Numbered from the stretch's first letter, positions 17,188 through 26,769 are shown. The stretch is DNA of 64,000 bases from Rhizorhabdus histidinilytica (GCF_900167915.1 NZ_FUYM01000011.1:124001-188000); one strand, 5' to 3'. The notes: generated by a model not told the origin, from the sequence alone. A program made the numbers and translations.

Positions 17188-18684
17188 ATGGCGGACTATG
17201 ACCGCGCCGACACGCGCGTGCGGCGCTTCCAGAATCTGATCGACGGCCAGTCGCGGCCGGCCGCGAACGGTGGCTGGATCGACAGCATCGATCCCGCGAC
17301 CGGGCAGGTCTGGGCGCAGATTCCCGACGGCCGCGCCGACGATGTGGACGCTGCCGTCGCCGCCGCGAAGCGCGCCTTCCGCGGGCCGTGGCGGCAGATG
17401 GCGGCGGCGCAGCGCGCGGCGCTGCTGCGTAAGGTGGCCGATCTGGTCGCCCCCCGGCTGGAGGAGCTGGCGGTCATCGAGACCCGCGACAACGGCAAGA
17501 TCATCAACGACACCCGGGCCGGAGACATCCCCGCGATCGCGCAGATGTTCCATTACTGGGCGGGTGCCGCCGACAAGATCCACGGCGAGACGATCCAGGT
17601 CAGCCCCGCGAGCGTGAACTATGTCCAGCGCGAGCCGATCGGCGTGGTCGGCATCATCGTGCCGTGGAACTCGCCGGGCTCGGTGTTCGCGGCGAAGGTC
17701 GGCGCGGCGCTGGCGGCGGGGAACACCGTCGTCGTCAAGCCGGCCGAGACCGCGTCCTGCTCGATCCTCGTCCTTGCGGAGCTGTTCGAACAGGCGGGCT
17801 TCCCGCCCGGCGTGGTCAACGTGGTCGCCGGCCTCGGAGCGGAGGCGGGGGACGCGATCGCCGGCCATCCCGACGTCGGCAAGATCAGCTTCACCGGATC
17901 GACCCTGACCGCGCGGGCGATCACCCGCCGCTCGGCCGAGGCGATCAAGCCGTTGAGCTTCGAGCTGGGCGGCAAGTCGGCCAACATCGTCTTCGCCGAC
18001 GCCGATCTCGATGCGGCAGCCATCGGCGTCACCACGATGGGCATCTTCAACGGCGCCGCCGGCCAGTCGTGCATTGCCGGGTCGCGCATCCTGGTGCAGC
18101 GCCCGATCTATGACGAGATGATCGAGCGGATGGTGAAGATCATCACCGGCATCCGGTTGGGTGATCCGATGGACGCCGCCAGCCAGATGGGCCCGATCGC
18201 GCTCGACCGGCAATTCGAGAAGGTGAAATCCTATCTCGACCTCGGCCGGCAGGAAGGCGGCGAGGCGGTGTGCGGTGGTCTGGCTGGCGAGGCGGTGTTC
18301 GGCGCCGGATCGCCCCATGCCGGCGGCTATTTCGTCCAGCCGACGCTGTTCGCCGGGCTCGACAACCGGGCACGCACCGTGCGCGAGGAGATTTTCGGCC
18401 CGGTCGCCTGCGTGCTGCCGTTCGACGATGCCGAGGAGGCGGTCGCGATCGCCAATGATTCGAACTATGGCCTCGCCTGCGGGCTGTGGACCAACGATCT
18501 CAAGCGCGCCCACCGCATGGCGGCGGCGATCGAGGCGGGGGCGGTGTGGGTCAACACCTATCGCCGCCTGCACTGGGCGGTGCCGTTCGGCGGCTACAAG
18601 GACAGCGGCTATGGCCGCGACAGCGGAATGGAGAGCCTGCGCGGCTATCAGCAGACCAAGTCGGTCTGGATCGATCTAGCCTAA
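17188..18684 (+). CDS. NAD(P)-dependent aldehyde dehydrogenase
   Basis: A 498-residue aldehyde dehydrogenase (PF00171). Visible are PWNSPGSVFAAKVGAALAAG near residue 160, the catalytic Glu motif FELGGKSANI near residue 257, the catalytic Cys in GQSCIAGSR near residue 292, and the C-terminal PFGGYKDSGYGRD. It has the usual family length and is preceded by AGGAATGGGG. It should complete oxidation of the aldehyde made by the neighbouring alcohol dehydrogenase. The 275 bases after it are AT-rich and hold the promoter region of the next operon. Confidence 0.93.
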   Translation: MADYDRADTRVRRFQNLIDGQSRPAANGGWIDSIDPATGQVWAQIPDGRADDVDAAVAAAKRAFRGPWRQMAAAQRAALLRKVADLVAPRLEELAVIETRDNGKIINDTRAGDIPAIAQMFHYWAGAADKIHGETIQVSPASVNYVQREPIGVVGIIVPWNSPGSVFAAKVGAALAAGNTVVVKPAETASCSILVLAELFEQAGFPPGVVNVVAGLGAEAGDAIAGHPDVGKISFTGSTLTARAITRRSAEAIKPLSFELGGKSANIVFADADLDAAAIGVTTMGIFNGAAGQSCIAGSRILVQRPIYDEMIERMVKIITGIRLGDPMDAASQMGPIALDRQFEKVKSYLDLGRQEGGEAVCGGLAGEAVFGAGSPHAGGYFVQPTLFAGLDNRARTVREEIFGPVACVLPFDDAEEAVAIANDSNYGLACGLWTNDLKRAHRMAAAIEAGAVWVNTYRRLHWAVPFGGYKDSGYGRDSGMESLRGYQQTKSVWIDLA

Positions 18685-18861
18685 TCCTGTTCCAAACCTA
18701 TCAAGTGCTTAGTGTCATTTTCCGGTCATTCGCGATTCTCGCATTTGCTGCCGGTTCGAAATCCAGGAAGAAAATTTTAAAATAAGATACTGATTTCTAT
18801 AAATTAAAAGAAGGTGTGCCGCCGTCCGCTCCGGCACGCATCCCTTCTTCTCGTCGATATA

Positions 18862-18879
18862 GACAAGCGATCGGTTGGT
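18862..18879. promoter_or_regulatory. Candidate operator, family A
   Basis: GACAAGCGATCGGTTGGT matches 15 of 18 positions of the family A palindrome. It lies 80 bases upstream of amidohydrolase copy 2, in the AT-rich gap 18685-18959, which otherwise shows no gene. Confidence 0.6.
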
Positions 18880-18959
18880 GGATAGATTGCGAGTCAGCAG
18901 GGCGATTCAGCCAGACCGCGGCAGCGGCGCAGGGTTCGCCCCATCGATAGGAGAAGTGG

Positions 18960-20693
18960 ATGACGGGCGTTGCCGAACATTTCGATCTTCTGATCCGCAA
19001 CGGCATCGTCGTCGACGGCACCGGCCTGCCGCGCCGCCGGCTCGACGTCGGCATCCGCGACGGCAGGATCGCCAAGTTCGCGCATCTGGGGGAAGCGACC
19101 GCCGACGAGGAGATCGACGCCGCAGGCTGCATCGTCGCCCCCGGCATCGTCGATCCGCACACCCATTATGATCCGCAGATCACCTTCGACCCTTATGCCA
19201 CCGTATCCTGCTTCCACGGCGTGACGACGGTGCTGGCGGGCAATTGCGGCTTCTCGGTCGCGCCCTGCAAGGCCGAGGACCGCGAATATCTGAAGGGCAT
19301 CTTCGCCCGGGTGGAGGAGATGAACCCGATCGCGCTCGGCGCCGTCCGCTGGGACGAGTTCGAGACGTTCGACGAATTCCTCCAGACCCGCAAAGGCAGG
19401 CTCGGCATCAACTTCGCCTGCTATGTCGGCCATTCGAACCTGCGCCGCTGGGTGATGGGCGACGATTCGCATCGCCGCGCGGCGACCGAGGACGAGGTCC
19501 GGCAGATGCGGGCGATGCTGGCCGAGGCGCTGGAGGCCGGCGCCGCCGGCCTCTCCTCCTCGGCGGCGGCGGTGCACATGGACATCAACGGCGACCCGGT
19601 GCCGTCGCGCCTCGCCGAGCGCTCCGAATTCCTGGCGCTGGCCGAGGAACTGGGCCGCTTCGGCAAGGGGTCGATCACCTTCCTGCCGGCCAGCTCGATC
19701 GGCGGCCTCAACGAGGAGGACAAGGAGTATCTGATCGAGCTCGGCAAGCGATCGGGCGTGCCGATCATCATCCAGGGGCTGGGCGGGCGCAACAAGGTCG
19801 ATGCCCCGACCGCGACCTGGGAGGCGTCGGTCGAATTCCTCGACCGGGCGACGGCGGCCGGTGCGCCGGTCTATTCGCTGCTGATCTCCCGCCCGTTCGA
19901 CCGGCCGGTGGTGTTCAGCCCCGAATGCCCGCATTATGCGGCGGTCGCGTCGTGGCATGCGATGATGCGGCTGCCGAAGGCGGAGCGCGACGCGCTGTTG
20001 CGCGATCCCGCCGCACGCGACGAGATGCGCCAGGCGGTCGAGAACTACAACCGTGATCCCAAGAAGGGCACGATCCTGCCGCCGCCGCTGTGGACCGCGC
20101 TGTTCGTCGACCATGTCGCGAACGATCGCAATGCCGGGCTGCAGGGCAAGAGCGTCGCCGAGATCGCCGCGGAAACCGGCAAGGCGCCCGGCGACGTAGT
20201 GCTCGACCTACTGCTCGACGAGGACATGGCGACCGAGTTCCGCTGGCGCACCGAGACCCCCGAATGGGCCGAGGCGGTGCGCGTCGCGCAGCAGGACCCG
20301 CGCATGATCGTCGGCGTGTCCGACGGCGGCGCCCATCTCGCCAAGGACGACGCGGCCGATTGGAGCTCCTACTTCCTGCGCTCCTGGGTGCTCGATCGCG
20401 GCGCCTGGACGCTGGAGGAGGGCATCCGCCAGATCACCCAGATCCCGGCCTCGCTGCTCGGCCTGGTCGATCGCGGCACGCTGAAGGTGACCGGCCCGGC
20501 CGACATCATGATCTTCGATCCCGAGACGATCGGCCCGTGGCGCAAGGAATTCGCGCGCGACCTGCCGGGCGGCGTCGGGCGGTTCAAGGCGTGGGGCAAG
20601 GGCGTCAAGGCGACGATCGTCAACGGCCGGCCGATCGTCCTCGACGGCGCGCTGACCACCAACCTGCCCGGCGAGGTGGTGTCGCCGGCCTGA
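18960..20693 (+). CDS. D-aminoacylase-like amidohydrolase (copy 2)
   Basis: A 577-residue amidohydrolase with FDLLIRNGIVVDGTGLP at the N-terminus, metal motif DPHTHYDPQ near residue 67, NCGFSVAPC near residue 96, and VSDGGAHLAKDDAAD with the catalytic Asp near residue 450. It ends with the TGPADIMIFDPETIGPW strand typical of N-acyl-D-amino-acid deacylase-like enzymes. A GGAGAAG ribosome site precedes ATG. It heads an operon-like run in which TauD, cupin and HyuB/HyuA follow. The same first three functions occur in the same order on the minus strand at 7579-11068, so the module seems duplicated. Confidence 0.9.
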   Translation: MTGVAEHFDLLIRNGIVVDGTGLPRRRLDVGIRDGRIAKFAHLGEATADEEIDAAGCIVAPGIVDPHTHYDPQITFDPYATVSCFHGVTTVLAGNCGFSVAPCKAEDREYLKGIFARVEEMNPIALGAVRWDEFETFDEFLQTRKGRLGINFACYVGHSNLRRWVMGDDSHRRAATEDEVRQMRAMLAEALEAGAAGLSSSAAAVHMDINGDPVPSRLAERSEFLALAEELGRFGKGSITFLPASSIGGLNEEDKEYLIELGKRSGVPIIIQGLGGRNKVDAPTATWEASVEFLDRATAAGAPVYSLLISRPFDRPVVFSPECPHYAAVASWHAMMRLPKAERDALLRDPAARDEMRQAVENYNRDPKKGTILPPPLWTALFVDHVANDRNAGLQGKSVAEIAAETGKAPGDVVLDLLLDEDMATEFRWRTETPEWAEAVRVAQQDPRMIVGVSDGGAHLAKDDAADWSSYFLRSWVLDRGAWTLEEGIRQITQIPASLLGLVDRGTLKVTGPADIMIFDPETIGPWRKEFARDLPGGVGRFKAWGKGVKATIVNGRPIVLDGALTTNLPGEVVSPA

Positions 20694-20737
20694 CGCGGCG
20701 GGCCAGGACGCAGGACAAACAGGAGAGGGTTGGACGG

Positions 20738-21619
20738 ATGGACATCCGCAAGGTGACGGCGAATATCGGGGCGGACGTGCACGGCGTCGACCTGTCCCAG
20801 CCGCTCGACAAGGGCGTGGTGGCGGAGATTCGCGCCGCACTGCTCGAGCATCTGGTCTTGTTCTTCCGCGGGCAGCGCAAGCTGTCGGTCGAGGAGCATG
20901 TCCGCTTCGGGCGCTATTTCGGCGACATCGATCTGCCGCTGTTCCGCACGGCATCGTCGCCCGCGCCCGAGGTGATCGTCCTCGATCAGAAGAACCCGAA
21001 GGGCGAGGGCGCCGATAGCTGGCACGCGGACAACACCTATATGCCGGCGCCGCCGATGGGATCGATCCTCCAGGCGCACCTGCTGCCGTCGATCGGCGGC
21101 GACACCTGCTTCGCCAACATGTACGCCGCCTATGACGCGCTGTCGCCGAACCTGCGCGCGATGCTGGACGGGCTCAACGCGATCCACTCGCTCGAACAGA
21201 TGGCCGAGCGGACCAAGCATGTCATGGGCGCCTCGCTGCGCGACAAGGTCGACCAGTGGCCGCCGGTGCTCCACCCGGTCGTCGCGGTCCATCCCGAGAC
21301 CGGCCGCCGCCTGCTCAACGTCAATGCCAACTGGACGGTGGCGATCGACGGGATGAGCCGGGCCGAAAGCGACGCGCTGCTGCGCCTGCTCTACGATCAT
21401 GTCCGCAGCCCGGAATTCCAGGTGCGGCTGCGCTGGAACACCGGCGACGTCGCCTTCTGGGACAACCGGGCCGTGCAGCATTATGCCGTCGCCGACTATC
21501 GCGAGCGCCGGATGATGCAGCGGGTGACGATCGCCGGCACCCGCATCCAGGGCATTCCCGACGCGGAACGCGCCAATGGGAAACGAGGGGCCGATCGCGA
21601 AACCGCGCACGCCCACTGA
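20738..21619 (+). CDS. TauD/TfdA-family dioxygenase (copy 2)
   Basis: A 293-residue Fe(II)/2-oxoglutarate dioxygenase. It begins MDIRKVTANIGADVHGVDL, typical of TauD/TfdA; the iron ligands are WHADNTY (HxD) near residue 95 and the His in DNRAVQHYAVADY near residue 250, followed by RRMMQRVTI with the cosubstrate Arg. The start at 20738 comes after AGGAGAGGGTTGGACGG and removes a long upstream extension that overlaps the amidohydrolase. It is 44 bases below the amidohydrolase. It is closer to canonical TfdA/TauD in length than copy 1 and may act on a different step of the same substrate type. Confidence 0.9.
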   Translation: MDIRKVTANIGADVHGVDLSQPLDKGVVAEIRAALLEHLVLFFRGQRKLSVEEHVRFGRYFGDIDLPLFRTASSPAPEVIVLDQKNPKGEGADSWHADNTYMPAPPMGSILQAHLLPSIGGDTCFANMYAAYDALSPNLRAMLDGLNAIHSLEQMAERTKHVMGASLRDKVDQWPPVLHPVVAVHPETGRRLLNVNANWTVAIDGMSRAESDALLRLLYDHVRSPEFQVRLRWNTGDVAFWDNRAVQHYAVADYRERRMMQRVTIAGTRIQGIPDAERANGKRGADRETAHAH

Positions 21620-21641
21620 AAAAGATCATCGGAGAGGATGC

Positions 21642-22124
21642 ATGGACGAGACGATCGACCCCAATCTCAACAAGAAGGCTCGCTTCACCCATCTCGACGA
21701 CTTCAAGTGGCAGGAGGTCCGCCGCCAGCAGCATGGCGACCGCACCGCCTCGGTCCGCGAGAAGTGGATGGAGTTCTCCGACAAATATCTGTCGCTCTAC
21801 GCCGAATGGGATGCGGGCATGGTGGTCCGCCCGCACGGGCACAACAGCAACCACGTGGTCTTCGTCCTCGACGGCGACATGATGTGCGGCGATATCCATT
21901 GCCCGGCCGGCACCCATATCGCGCTCGACAAGGGCGACACCTTCGGCCCGTTCATCGCGGGCCCCAACGGGGTCAAGCTGTTCGAGGTGATGATGGGCGA
22001 CCCGCGCTCCTTTCCCGCCAATCGCGAGGAGTATGAGAAGCTGCTCGCCGACAAGGGCATCGTCCCGCTTCCCAACCCGCCGATCGACATGCCGAGCTGG
22101 CTGAAGGACACGAGGAACAACTGA
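21642..22124 (+). CDS. Single-domain cupin protein
   Basis: A 160-residue cupin. Its metal-binding first motif is RPHGHNSNHVVFVLDGDMMC near residue 64; the second motif (FGPFIAGPNG) lacks the usual His, so metal binding may be incomplete. The start at 21642 follows GGAGAGGATGC; a longer frame from 21576 would overlap the dioxygenase end. The protein could be an isomerase, a dioxygenase, or a small binding protein used by the neighbouring enzymes. It lies 22 bases after the TauD gene and one base before hyuB. Confidence 0.8.
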   Translation: MDETIDPNLNKKARFTHLDDFKWQEVRRQQHGDRTASVREKWMEFSDKYLSLYAEWDAGMVVRPHGHNSNHVVFVLDGDMMCGDIHCPAGTHIALDKGDTFGPFIAGPNGVKLFEVMMGDPRSFPANREEYEKLLADKGIVPLPNPPIDMPSWLKDTRNN

Positions 22125-22125
22125 G

Positions 22126-23889
22126 GTGAGCCAGCCGACCGGCGGTGCCGTCGAAACGAGCCGGGGGCTCGACCCGATCCTGTGCGAGGTCGTCAAGAAC
22201 AGCCTGATGCTGGTCGCGCAGGAGGCCGGCATCCGCGCCGCGCGCAGCGCGGGATCGACCTTCGTCGCGGCCTCGGCCGAGATCGCCTGCACCCTCTACG
22301 ACGCCGACGCCCGGCTGATCGCGCAGACCGAGGTGGGGATCATGCACTCGGCCGCGCTGCGGGCCATGCTGCAGGCCGTGCTGCGCGATCACCCGCCCGA
22401 GACGCTGGTCGAGGGCGACGTGCTGATCGTCAACGATCCCTTCGCCGGCGGCGTCCACCCGACCGATGTCGGCGCCTTCCGCCCGGTGTTCCACGAGGGC
22501 AGGCCCGCTTTCTACTGCGGGCTGATGATGATCGTGTCGGACCTGGGCGGGCTGTCGTCGGGCGGGCTGCCGGCCAATGCCAGCGAATGCTTCCACGAGG
22601 GGCTGACCATCCCGCCGACCAAGCTCTACCGCGCGGGTCAGCTCGACGAGGCGGTGACGCGGCTGATCTGCTCGAACAGCCGCACCCCTGCCAAGCTGAT
22701 GAGCGACATCAACGCGCTGGCGGCGGGCGGCAACGTCGCGGCGCTGCGGCTGGCGGAGATGGTCGCGAAGTTCGGCTACGAACCGCTCGGCGATATGATC
22801 GACGAGCTGCTCGACTATTCGGAGCGGCTCGTCCGCCAGGGCTTCGCCGACATGCCCGACGGCGTCTACACCGGCAGCTTCACGGTCGAGAATGACGGCA
22901 TCGTCCCCGACCGCGACTACCCCGTCCATGTCCGGATCGAGATCGACGGATCGGAATGCCGGCTCGACTTCACCGGCAGCGCGAAACAGGCGACCGGCGC
23001 GATCAACTCGACCGCGTCGCAGACGCTGTCGTGCATCAACTATGCGCTGCGCTGCCATCTCGACCCGACCATCCCGATGAACGAGGGCTTCTATCGCCCG
23101 ATCGAGGTGCTGCTGCCGCCGGGCACGGTGGTGAACTGTTCCTATCCGTCGGCGTGCAACATCCGGCTGGCGACCGGGCAGGCGGTGATCGACGCGGTGC
23201 TGCAGGCGCTGTCGGTGATCGACGAGACCCGCTCGATGGCGCCTGGCGCCACCGTCCACACCCTCAACATCCAAGGCGCGACCCCGGACGGCAGCGGGCT
23301 GTGGAGCATGCTCGACGTCTGCTTCGGGTCGTGCGGGGCGCGCCATGGCGAGGACGGCGGCGACGGCCTGCCGCTGCTGTTCCATGGCCAGGCCGGCTAT
23401 GAGCGGAATCTCGAAGGCTATGAGTGGGGCCATCCGGTCCGCTACCGCTGCTACCGGCTGGCGCCCGACACGGGCGGCCCGGGCCGCTGGCGCGGCGGCG
23501 CGGGGCTGGTCAAGGAGATCGAGTTCCAGACCGACGTGGTGATCACCGCGCGGGCGACCGACCGCTTCGACCGCCCCCCGCCCGGCATCGGGGGCGGGCT
23601 GGCCGGCAGCGGCGCGGCCTGGATCGTCAACCGGGGCGAGGCGGGCGAATATGCCTTGCCCGGCAAGATCACCAATCATCGGCTGAAGGCCGGCGACGTG
23701 CTGACCATCATGTGTCCGGGCGGCGGCGGGCTGGGCGACCCGCGGGAGCGCGATCCGGCGCTGGTGCTCGCCGACGTCGAGGAAGGGATCGTCTCGGTCG
23801 AGGCGGCAAGGGAGGTCTACAGGGTCGTGCTCAACCCGGATCGCACCGGCATCGACGACGCGGCGACCGAGGTGCTGCGCCGTGGCTGA
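22126..23889 (+). CDS. hyuB: Hydantoinase B/oxoprolinase-type subunit
   Basis: A 587-residue HyuB protein (PF02538). It starts with GTG at 22126. Family segments include LDPILCEVVKNSLMLVAQE at the N-terminus, DVLIVNDPFAGGVHPTDVG near residue 105, and the glycine-rich C-terminal GPGRWRGGAGLVKEIEF and CPGGGGLGDP. HyuB works with HyuA in ATP-dependent cleavage of cyclic amides (N-methylhydantoinase, 5-oxoprolinase) or in ATP-dependent carboxylation (acetone or acetophenone carboxylase). It overlaps hyuA by eight bases. Ring-opening of a cyclic amide would fit the amidohydrolase at the head of this operon, but carboxylation cannot be excluded. Confidence 0.9.
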   Translation: MSQPTGGAVETSRGLDPILCEVVKNSLMLVAQEAGIRAARSAGSTFVAASAEIACTLYDADARLIAQTEVGIMHSAALRAMLQAVLRDHPPETLVEGDVLIVNDPFAGGVHPTDVGAFRPVFHEGRPAFYCGLMMIVSDLGGLSSGGLPANASECFHEGLTIPPTKLYRAGQLDEAVTRLICSNSRTPAKLMSDINALAAGGNVAALRLAEMVAKFGYEPLGDMIDELLDYSERLVRQGFADMPDGVYTGSFTVENDGIVPDRDYPVHVRIEIDGSECRLDFTGSAKQATGAINSTASQTLSCINYALRCHLDPTIPMNEGFYRPIEVLLPPGTVVNCSYPSACNIRLATGQAVIDAVLQALSVIDETRSMAPGATVHTLNIQGATPDGSGLWSMLDVCFGSCGARHGEDGGDGLPLLFHGQAGYERNLEGYEWGHPVRYRCYRLAPDTGGPGRWRGGAGLVKEIEFQTDVVITARATDRFDRPPPGIGGGLAGSGAAWIVNRGEAGEYALPGKITNHRLKAGDVLTIMCPGGGGLGDPRERDPALVLADVEEGIVSVEAAREVYRVVLNPDRTGIDDAATEVLRRG

Positions 23890-26020
23890 TCGTCCCACCT
23901 ATTTCGTCGGCGTCGACGTCGGCGGTACCTTCACCGATCTCGTCATCGTCTGCAGCCAGACCGGCGAGGTCCGCAACGTCAAGACGCTGACCACCCCGGC
24001 CGAGCCGGTCAGGGGCGTGATGAACGCGGTGCGCGAGGCGCTGGCGTTGGTCGGGGCGACCGGCGCCCAGATCGATCGCGTCGTCCATGCGACGACGCTG
24101 CCGACCAATCTTGTGCTCGAACGCAAGGGCGCGAAGGTCGGCTTCGTCACCACGCTCGGCTTTGGCGACATGTTCCGGATCAGCAAGCAGAAGCCGATCG
24201 GATCGAACCGCTACGACCTGAGCTACCGCCGGCCCGAGCCGCTGGTCGCGCGCGGCATGGTCGCCGAGATATGCGAGCGGATGGATCATCTGGGCCAAGT
24301 GATCACGCCGCTCGACGTCGCCGACGCGGAAGCGCGGATCGCGGCGCTCGCCGCCAAGGGGCCCGAGGCGGTCGCGATCTGCCTGATGCACGGCTATGCC
24401 AATCCCGATCATGAGCAGCGCGTGGCCGAGATCGCGCGCCGCCACATGCCCGGCGCCTATGTCTGCATCTCGTCCGACATCTGGCCCGAATATCAGGAAT
24501 ATGAGCGCGCCTCGACGGCGGTGCTTTCGGCCTATATCGGTCCGACCTTCTCGGGCTATGTCAACGAGCTGGAACGGGCGTTGCGTGACCTGGGCTATGC
24601 CCGGCCGCTGCAGATCATGCAGTCGAGCGGCGGGGTGATGACCGCCGCCGCCGCCGCCCGCAAGGCCGCCTACATGATCGAGAGCGGTCCCGCCGCCGGC
24701 ATCATGGCGACCGCCGAGCTCGGCCGCGCCTGCGGCTTCGACAACCTGATCTCGTTCGACATGGGTGGAACCACCGCCAAGGCCGGCGTCGTCCAGAACG
24801 GCCAGCCGCGCATCACCAACGACTTCCGCGTCGGCGGCAAGGCGAGCGCGGGCGGGCGCGACGCGGGCGAGCCGATCAAGGTGCCGGTGATCGACCTGGC
24901 CGAGGTCGGCGCCGGCGGCGGATCGATCGCCTGGGTCGATCGCGGCGGCTTCCTCCAGCTCGGGCCGGAAAGCGCCAGCTCCGAACCAGGGCCCGCCTGC
25001 TACGGCTTCGGCGGGACCGAGATGACGGTGACCGACGCCAACCTGCTGCTCGGCTATCTCGATCCGGACTATTTCCTCGGCGGGACGATGAAGATCCATC
25101 CCGATCGCAGCCGCGCGGCGGCGGATCGGCTGGCGGCGAAGCTCGGCATCGACGCGACCGGGGTGGCGCGGGGCATCCACATGCTGGCCAACACCAACAT
25201 GGCCTCGGCGATCCGCATCGTCACGCTTCAGCGCGGCATCGACCCGCGCGAATATGTGCTGACCGCCTCGGGCGGGGCGGGGCCGCTCCACGTCGTCGGC
25301 GTCGCCGAGCATTTCGGCATCCCGACCGTGATCATCCCGCCGTCACCGGGAGTCCGCTCCGCCTTCGGGCTGCTCGTCGCCGACATGGCCTATGACCAGA
25401 TCGCGATGGCGGCGGACGTCTCGACCGGCAATTTCGCTACGCTCGACGCGCAGTTCGCCCAGCTCGAAGCGGAGGGGCGCGAGCAGCTCCGCCGCGATGG
25501 GTTCGAGGAGGGGATCGTCGTCGAGCGCGCGGTGTCGATCCGCTTCGAGAGCCAGGTGCTCGACCTGACCATCCCGATCCCCGACGGCCCGGTCGATGCC
25601 GCCGTCATCGCGGCGGCCGAAGCGAGCTTCCGCGAACTCTATGCCGCGACCGCCGGGTTGCGGCCGACGGACCGCTGCACGCTGGTCCATTGCAAGGTCC
25701 GCGTCGTCGCCCATGTCCGCAAGCCCGAGCAGGCGGTCCACGCGCCGCGCCCGGGCGATGCGGCACAGGCGGTGAAGCGGCGGCGGCCCGCCTATTTCAC
25801 GGCGGCCGGCGGCTTTGTCGACACGCCGGTCTACGATCGCGCCCGGCTGGCGCCCGGCGACGCCTTCGCCGGCCCCGCGATCGTCGAGGAACCGGAATCC
25901 ACGACGATCTGCCCGCCCGGCTATGTCGTCGAGGTCGACCGCCACCTGAACCTGGTCATCGAGCGCAACGGCCTCGATGAGCGGGCTTCGATCCGGGAAA
26001 ATCTGGTCACATGTCTCTGA
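23882..26020 (+). CDS. hyuA: Hydantoinase A/oxoprolinase-type ATP-binding subunit
   Basis: A 712-residue HyuA protein starting with GTG inside the hyuB end. The ASKHA-type phosphate motif is GVDVGGTFTDL near residue 10, followed by HATTLPTNLVLERKG (Hydant_A_N). The Hydantoinase_A domain shows FDMGGTTAKAGVVQNG near residue 293 and SEPGPACYGFGG near residue 366. The C-terminal region (PAIVEEPESTTICPPGYVVE) is usual for the family. It supplies ATP-dependent activation for the HyuAB complex. It overlaps the following SDR by ten bases. No carboxylase gamma subunit is seen, which slightly favours a hydantoinase/oxoprolinase role over acetone carboxylase. Confidence 0.92.
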   Translation: MADRPTYFVGVDVGGTFTDLVIVCSQTGEVRNVKTLTTPAEPVRGVMNAVREALALVGATGAQIDRVVHATTLPTNLVLERKGAKVGFVTTLGFGDMFRISKQKPIGSNRYDLSYRRPEPLVARGMVAEICERMDHLGQVITPLDVADAEARIAALAAKGPEAVAICLMHGYANPDHEQRVAEIARRHMPGAYVCISSDIWPEYQEYERASTAVLSAYIGPTFSGYVNELERALRDLGYARPLQIMQSSGGVMTAAAAARKAAYMIESGPAAGIMATAELGRACGFDNLISFDMGGTTAKAGVVQNGQPRITNDFRVGGKASAGGRDAGEPIKVPVIDLAEVGAGGGSIAWVDRGGFLQLGPESASSEPGPACYGFGGTEMTVTDANLLLGYLDPDYFLGGTMKIHPDRSRAAADRLAAKLGIDATGVARGIHMLANTNMASAIRIVTLQRGIDPREYVLTASGGAGPLHVVGVAEHFGIPTVIIPPSPGVRSAFGLLVADMAYDQIAMAADVSTGNFATLDAQFAQLEAEGREQLRRDGFEEGIVVERAVSIRFESQVLDLTIPIPDGPVDAAVIAAAEASFRELYAATAGLRPTDRCTLVHCKVRVVAHVRKPEQAVHAPRPGDAAQAVKRRRPAYFTAAGGFVDTPVYDRARLAPGDAFAGPAIVEEPESTTICPPGYVVEVDRHLNLVIERNGLDERASIRENLVTCL

Positions 26021-26769
26021 ACGGACTTTCGGTGCTCGTCACCGGCGCGGCGCAGGGCGTCGGCCGGGGGATCGCCCTCGCCGCCGCCGCCGAGGGCGCG
26101 GCCGTCGCCGTCACCGCGCGGCGGATCGAAGCGGCGCAGGCCGTCGCCGACGAGATCGCGGCGCGCGGGGGCCGGGCGACGGCGCTGACCTGCGATGTCG
26201 GCGACCGTGCCAGCGTCGAGGCGGCGATCGCCGGTACGGTTGCCGCCTTCGGCAAGCTCGACGGGTTGGTCCACAATGCAGTCAGCGGCTTCTCCAGCGT
26301 GCCGGTCGCGATCGAGGACGTGCCCGAGGACAATTGGGACGACCAGATGCGGGTCAGCTTCCGCGGCACCCTCCATTGCGCGCAGGCGGCCTTCCCGGCG
26401 TTGCGCGCCAGCGGGGGGACGCTGGTGGTGCTGACGTCCAACGCCGGGATCGAGGGCAATCCCTCGATCGGGCCCTATTCGGCGATGAAGGGGGCGCAGC
26501 GCGGCTTCATCAAGAGCCTGGCGCGCGAATGGGGGCCGCTCGGCATCCGCGTCAACGGCATCGCCCCGGTCGCGCTGACCCCGGCGATGGACAAATTCTT
26601 CGAGCTGCATCCGCACATGGTGCCGGTTATCTCGAACCGCGCCGCGCTGGGCCGGATCGGCGATTGCGAAAGCGACATCGGAGCGGGCGTCGCCTTCCTG
26701 CTCGGACCGCAGAGCCGGTTCGTCAGCGGCCAGACGCTGATCCTCACGGGCGGGGCCTATATGCTATGA
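26011..26769 (+). CDS. Classical SDR oxidoreductase
   Basis: A 252-residue SDR with VTGAAQGVGRGIAL near residue 10, the catalytic Ser in LTSNAGIEG, and the catalytic YSAMK near residue 155 (Tyr and Lys both present). The C-terminal GQTLILTGGAYML matches the family. It overlaps the end of hyuA by ten bases and the start of the next gene by ATGA, so it is translationally coupled on both sides. It probably oxidises or reduces a hydroxy/keto intermediate. The next gene is a shortened SDR without a catalytic Tyr/Lys pair, so the two may form a heteromer. Confidence 0.9.
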   Translation: MSLNGLSVLVTGAAQGVGRGIALAAAAEGAAVAVTARRIEAAQAVADEIAARGGRATALTCDVGDRASVEAAIAGTVAAFGKLDGLVHNAVSGFSSVPVAIEDVPEDNWDDQMRVSFRGTLHCAQAAFPALRASGGTLVVLTSNAGIEGNPSIGPYSAMKGAQRGFIKSLAREWGPLGIRVNGIAPVALTPAMDKFFELHPHMVPVISNRAALGRIGDCESDIGAGVAFLLGPQSRFVSGQTLILTGGAYML

